This document shows positions 60,371-64,000 of a stretch of DNA of 64,000 bases, piece after piece. Numbering within the stretch: position 1 is the first letter of the stretch; every line of letters begins with the position of its first letter. A model generated the notes under the pieces. That model was given only the letters and a program-made list of their open reading frames with translations, had not been told where the DNA came from and did no database searches. Origin of the DNA: CAZLPZ01 sp964607245. Lineage in GTDB: Bacteria > Pseudomonadota > Alphaproteobacteria > Micavibrionales > Micavibrionaceae. A program made the position numbers and the translations under genes. Location: assembly GCA_964607245.1 (NCBI GenBank), contig CAZSIB010000005.1:54595-118594 (forward strand), in the 5' to 3' direction.

Positions 60371-61000
60371 TCAATCGGTTGAATGATACTCTATAAAATC
60401 GGGTCCGATGAGAAAGGGTGCGGTTTGATCCGCGATCCAGGCGTGGCCCTGTGTATTGGGGTGCACTCCATCATAAAGCAACGATCCCCAATTTTGACAA
60501 GATGATGCGGCGTCAAATAAGGGAAGGAATCGGATGTTTTGTATTTTACATAATTCCAATAAAACCCTTTCAAAATCTTTGATCCGGGCGTTTGTGTACG
60601 CCTCTTGTGGCGACCAAGGCATGGGGGTGACCACAGGTTCATTCACGGGCAAAAGCCCGATGCAAGAGATACGGTCGGTCAGTTTTGCGGCGCTTTCGAA
60701 AAGCGTCCGGGCCTGTCTTTGAAAGAGATCATCATCGACGCGAGGACGTTTTTCTTGAACCATCGTGATCGAGTCGTTGACGCCTAATGCAAAAATAATT
60801 TCCAGACGCTCCTGGTTCGTTTCTGAATCTTGACGACTTTTAATTTCTGAGGTCATACGTGTTTGAACATCAAGGATTGTATGTCCAGCGACCGAAAGAT
60901 TATAGGGTTCACAATAAAAATCTGGCCCCCCATTTGGTGGGCACATCATCTGTCCAAGCAAGCGATTACACCATCCAGCCGCCTGATCTCGATACCCCAT
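60371..61000 (-). CDS. SGNH/GDSL hydrolase-like protein with an amber codon near the true start
   Basis: From the ATG at 61000 the product is 209 residues, with SVAGHTILDV (block II), FALGVND (block III) and YDGVHPNTQGH, the Asp-x-x-His block V. The block I nucleophile motif FFFGDSIAMG is encoded in the same frame just upstream (61027 to 61000) but is out of reach of any standard start. The only upstream ATG (61036) is followed by GGC TAG. One base change (TAG from AAG, for example) would restore MGKVFFFGDSIAMG. As written the gene lacks its nucleophile or is a recent pseudogene. A sequencing error is possible. ATG 61036 would lie one base after the mipZ stop. Confidence 0.6.
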   Translation of the reverse strand: MGYRDQAAGWCNRLLGQMMCPPNGGPDFYCEPYNLSVAGHTILDVQTRMTSEIKSRQDSETNQERLEIIFALGVNDSITMVQEKRPRVDDDLFQRQARTLFESAAKLTDRISCIGLLPVNEPVVTPMPWSPQEAYTNARIKDFERVLLELCKIQNIRFLPLFDAASSCQNWGSLLYDGVHPNTQGHAWIADQTAPFLIGPDFIEYHSTD

Positions 61001-61037
61001 TGCGATGCTATCGCCAAAAAAGAAAACCTAGCCCATT

Positions 61038-61925
61038 CTACCCCATCTGGGCGCGTTTGTGCATTTCGGGGTCGATTGCGTCAATCAGCGCCGCGGTCTC
61101 GGCCATGGCGGCTTGTTGCGACGCGGTGAGCATTTCCTGGGGCCGCACCCGCGGCAGATCCAGAATCGTGAGACCCTGCAAAAACATATCGCGGTAGATC
61201 AGGCGCTCGCCAAAGCCGTTCGCCAAGCGAAAGCCATGCTGGCGGGATAATGTTGTCAGAATATCAAATATTTTCCGCTTACTGATGCTGTCAAGCGTGC
61301 TCAAGCGGTTGCGCATCACGATCCAGTCGGTGTCCCGACCCATGTCGCGCGCCTTGGCCGATAAGAGTTCATGTACGTGTTTTGTATAAAACGACGGGCC
61401 CTTAATGCTGCCCGTGAGGGGATCGAGACTGACGAGCACATCCAGGTCAATCAGCGAATCATTGAGTGGCGTGATCAGGACATCGGCGAGGCCATGCGCC
61501 AGGCGGTTCAGGTGTGTATCCGCCCCCGGCGTGTCAATCACGATAAAATCGGTGCACCCCCCGAGTTCTTCCATGGCCATGGAGAGGAAACTCATGTCTT
61601 CGGCGCGTTGTGTGGCCACCGTTTCGGCGCTTGACCGGTCAATGGGTAGGTGCAGCGGGGTCGGTAATTTTACCGTATGCCGGGCGCAAAACAGGTAGCG
61701 ATTGCGCAAATAACGGGTCATCGTGCCCTGGCGGGCGTCGAGGTCAATCGTGCCCACGCGGTATCCGCGATATAAAAGGGCAATCGCGGTTTGAAGCGCG
61801 GCGGTGGATTTTCCGGATCCACCCTTTTCATTCCCAAAGACGATCAGGGTCGGCCCGGCCTGGGGCGCACCTGTTCTGGGGATAGACGTGTTGAATGTAT
61901 TTAAGGGCGGGGCGGTTTGTGGCAT
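61038..61925 (-). CDS. mipZ: Division-plane positioning ATPase MipZ
   Basis: This ParA/MinD-type ATPase forms gradients from the poles and blocks FtsZ assembly in alphaproteobacteria without MinCD. The 295 residues have the deviant Walker A GNEKGGSGKST (31-41), the A' region GTIDLDARQGTMTRYLRNR (about 58-76) and Walker B FIVIDTPGADT. MEMB and DNA-contact features cannot be resolved by eye. The combination of EKGGSGKST with TMTRYLRNR is typical of MipZ, unlike ParA. It is in line with the TipF-like gene nearby, as in Caulobacter-type polarity control. It is divergent from the aminopeptidase gene. Confidence 0.9.
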   Translation of the reverse strand: MPQTAPPLNTFNTSIPRTGAPQAGPTLIVFGNEKGGSGKSTAALQTAIALLYRGYRVGTIDLDARQGTMTRYLRNRYLFCARHTVKLPTPLHLPIDRSSAETVATQRAEDMSFLSMAMEELGGCTDFIVIDTPGADTHLNRLAHGLADVLITPLNDSLIDLDVLVSLDPLTGSIKGPSFYTKHVHELLSAKARDMGRDTDWIVMRNRLSTLDSISKRKIFDILTTLSRQHGFRLANGFGERLIYRDMFLQGLTILDLPRVRPQEMLTASQQAAMAETAALIDAIDPEMHKRAQMG

Positions 61926-62033
61926 GATAAAAAAATGAAAGCGATGTCACCAAAGGTCAAAACATGGATCGTTCCTGACTCTAGGGAAAACCGAGCCGGG
62001 TGTCACCTGCTTTCTGAAATGACGTGGGATGTT

Positions 62034-63848
62034 ATGAACATGACAATGGAAATGACGCGCGCGCGGGTCGCGGATTTGCGGGCCCAGATGGAAGTGTTCG
62101 GGGTCGATGGTTATTTGATCCCGCGGGCCAGCGCCTATTTAGGCGAATATATGTCCGAGAGCGACGAACGCCTGGCCTGGCTTTCGGGATTTACGGGGTC
62201 GGCGGGATTTGCGCTGGTGTTAAAAGACCGTGCGGTCGTCATGTCTGATTCGCGTTATACCGCCCAGCTTAAGGAACAAGTCGAACGGACCGTGTTTCAA
62301 ACCGGGGACAGCGTGGCCCAGGGGGTGGATGGGTGGTTGAAGCAAGTGGGGACGGAAAACGCCAAAATTGGCTTTGATCCCGCACTTTTTGCAATTGGCG
62401 AGATTCGTAAGCTTCAGGAAAAACTGGCGCCCTTGTCGATTACGCTGGAACCCATTCAAGACAATTTGATCGATATGATTTGGCATGACCGGGCCGATCC
62501 GCCGCATAGCGGGGTTGAACCGTTTCTGGATGTCTATGCCGGGATGGCCGCGCGCGACAAGATTCAAATGATTGCGGACACGTTGAAACAAATGAATGTG
62601 GCGGCGGCGTTTTTGTCCGATCCCGCCGATATGGCCTGGTTGCTGAATGTCCGTGCGCGGGATTGCCCGCATATCCCGATTGCCCTCTCCCGTGGGGTGA
62701 TCTATGCGGATGGTCAAGTGGAATGGGTGATTGACCCCTTGCGCGTCCCTCTTGAGATCAAGAAGAATTTAGGCAACGCCGTGCAAATGACACCCCCTGA
62801 GGCGATTGAAGAAACCGTGATGCGGATTAAAGCGCGCGCGGTGCGGGACCCCGTGTTGATTGACGAGCGCGCGACCTCCTATCGCTTGGCGCAAATGCTG
62901 GAAGACCGGAATATTGTGCTGCAACCGGGGCGCAGTCCTGTTGTGATACCGCGGGCCTGTAAGACAAGCGCCGAACAAACAAGCATCCGCGAGATGCAAA
63001 TTAAAGACGCGGTTGCGCTTATTCGGTTTTTGGCGTGGTTTGATGCCGAGGCGCCGCGCGGCATGCTGGATGAAATTGGCGTTGCCGATAAATTACTCTC
63101 TTTTCGGAAATTGGAACCGGCTTTTCGGGGCCTCAGTTTTGATACAATTGCCGGGTTTGGGGCGCATGGGGCTTTGCCCCATTACCGCGCGACCGCCAAG
63201 ACATCCAAGCGGATTACGGGCGATGGGTTGCTGCTTCTCGATAGTGGCGGGCAATATGTGGGCGGGACAACGGATATTACCCGCACCTTGGCGGTGGGGA
63301 CGCCGACGGATACGATGCAAGAAGATTATACGGCGGTGCTGAAGGCCCATATTGCCGTTGCACGGGCCGTCTTTCCACGGGGTACGGCCGGGGGTTTTTT
63401 GGATGCGGTGGCGCGTGCGCCACTCTGGGCGCGCGGGCTTGATTTTGGACATCGTTTAGGGCATGGCGTGGGATGTTATTTGGGTGTGCATGAAGACGCC
63501 GCGAATTTATCGATGAAAGGCCCGCCAGAGGCGCTGGAACGCGGGATGTATGTCTCGAATGAACCTGCGTACTACAAGGCGGGGGCGTATGGAATACGGC
63601 TTGAGAATCTTGTGCTCGTGGTCGACGCTGATCTTCCCCCATCGGTCACAGACGGCACGATCTATTACGCGCTTGATACCGTCTCGCTGGTTCCGTTTGA
63701 TCCAGCACTGACGAAACTGTCTCGGTTAAGTCGCGACGAGAAAGAATGGCTTGCTGCCTATCACACGCGGATTCTCGACACCGTGGGACCGCTTTTGCCA
63801 ACGTCCGATCGTGCGTGGCTTGAGACCGTTGTGCGGTACTTTTTGTAA
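62034..63848 (+). CDS. Xaa-Pro aminopeptidase (M24B family)
   Basis: It removes the N-terminal residue from peptides with proline second. I chose the ATG at 62034 (604 residues, the usual size); ATG 62040 is equally possible, and the much longer frame from 61917 overlaps the mipZ start. There are two creatinase-type N-terminal domains (about 1-300, DGYLIPRASAYLGEYMSESD). The catalytic pita-bread domain carries the metal ligands in LLLDSGGQYVGGTTDITRT, GHRLGHGVGCYLGVHE and SNEPAYYKAGAYGIRLEN. It is probably cytoplasmic. gpmA follows after 17 bases. Confidence 0.92.
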   Translation: MNMTMEMTRARVADLRAQMEVFGVDGYLIPRASAYLGEYMSESDERLAWLSGFTGSAGFALVLKDRAVVMSDSRYTAQLKEQVERTVFQTGDSVAQGVDGWLKQVGTENAKIGFDPALFAIGEIRKLQEKLAPLSITLEPIQDNLIDMIWHDRADPPHSGVEPFLDVYAGMAARDKIQMIADTLKQMNVAAAFLSDPADMAWLLNVRARDCPHIPIALSRGVIYADGQVEWVIDPLRVPLEIKKNLGNAVQMTPPEAIEETVMRIKARAVRDPVLIDERATSYRLAQMLEDRNIVLQPGRSPVVIPRACKTSAEQTSIREMQIKDAVALIRFLAWFDAEAPRGMLDEIGVADKLLSFRKLEPAFRGLSFDTIAGFGAHGALPHYRATAKTSKRITGDGLLLLDSGGQYVGGTTDITRTLAVGTPTDTMQEDYTAVLKAHIAVARAVFPRGTAGGFLDAVARAPLWARGLDFGHRLGHGVGCYLGVHEDAANLSMKGPPEALERGMYVSNEPAYYKAGAYGIRLENLVLVVDADLPPSVTDGTIYYALDTVSLVPFDPALTKLSRLSRDEKEWLAAYHTRILDTVGPLLPTSDRAWLETVVRYFL

Positions 63849-63865
63849 GAATAAGGAATTAAAAA

Positions 63866-64000
63866 ATGTCGCGGCTTGTTTTGCTTCGTCACGGGCAATC
63901 GGTATGGAATGCCGAAAATCGGTTTACGGGATTTATAGACGTTGATTTGTCCGATGTCGGTCGGGCCGAAGCCAACGGCGCCGGCGTTGCCTTAAAAGCC
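63866..64000 (+). CDS. gpmA: 2,3-bisphosphoglycerate-dependent phosphoglycerate mutase (5' part)
   Basis: The gene is cut by the window end after 45 codons. The visible start has the catalytic motif LLRHGQSVWN (the phosphorylated histidine at residue 8), then NRFTGFIDVDLSDVGRAEA, the strongly conserved dPGM opening. It interconverts 3- and 2-phosphoglycerate in glycolysis. AAGGAA precedes the ATG. Confidence 0.93.
   Translation, partial: MSRLVLLRHGQSVWNAENRFTGFIDVDLSDVGRAEANGAGVALKA

Noticed and set aside
1..64000. CRISPR arrays and insertion sequences
   Set aside because: No regularly spaced direct repeats, transposase-like frames or terminal inverted repeats with target duplications were seen.

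Overview
The window is a contiguous piece of an alphaproteobacterial chromosome of moderate GC content. The assignment rests on gene content: MipZ, TimA (Tim44-like), the alpha-type SspB adaptor, MltA next to TimA, a DUF2125 domain, ftsE-ftsX divergent from an MJ0042 zinc-ribbon gene, an M16 peptidase of the mitochondrial-processing-peptidase type and a TipF-like degenerate EAL protein. MipZ and TipF argue against Rickettsiales. I cannot name the genus.

Layout. 1-6.1 kb: efflux genes (end of an adaptor gene, RND pump, a 57-residue ORF, MATE pump) and convergent rlmE, then an orphan gene. 6.1-8.1 kb: pal-cpoB, far from any tolQRAB. 8.1-9.0 kb: a palindromic repeat, a likely small RNA with a consensus sigma70 promoter, and a secreted EF-hand protein. 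9.0-26.4 kb: scattered housekeeping genes (fabI, nth, GNAT, aspS, M16 peptidase, mltA-timA, sspB, hemN, rnd), two Wzy_C/O-antigen-ligase-like membrane proteins, a tRNA-Gln(TTG) and several orphans. 26.5-43.5 kb: the usual secE-nusG-rplKAJL-rpoBC cluster, here broken up. secE-nusG is followed by about 5.8 kb of unrelated genes (methyltransferase, a PlsC-DUF2125 fusion, YdcF-like, ftsXE, zinc-ribbon protein) in place of rplK-rplA. Then comes rplJL with an L10 leader and an intrinsic attenuator, then two small antisense orphan genes, then rpoBC.

43.6-51 kb: orphans, a cysteine-free family-4-like uracil-DNA glycosylase, an NADP-type isocitrate dehydrogenase with a C-terminal extension, nhaA, an EamA transporter and a DUF1636 protein. 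51.0-58.85 kb: a compact ten-gene leftward cluster of podovirus-type structural, packaging and lysis genes: capsid, small head protein, two tail-tubular-like proteins, a coiled-coil virion-type protein, a possible small terminase, large terminase, a small membrane protein, a SleB endolysin and a GTA-type holin. It has a perfect TTGACA-17-TATACT promoter. It has no portal, scaffold, integrase, replication or repressor gene, and every ORF looks intact. This is the best candidate for an undescribed system: a domesticated, gene-transfer-agent-like particle locus. 58.9-64 kb: TipF-like protein, an SGNH hydrolase with an amber codon near its start, mipZ, an aminopeptidase P and the start of gpmA.

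Functionally the window mixes transcription and translation core genes, envelope maintenance (Pal-CpoB, MltA, FtsEX, lipid acyltransferase, O-antigen-type ligases), division and polarity control (FtsEX, MipZ, TipF) and drug efflux, with the phage-derived block inserted between otherwise ordinary host genes.
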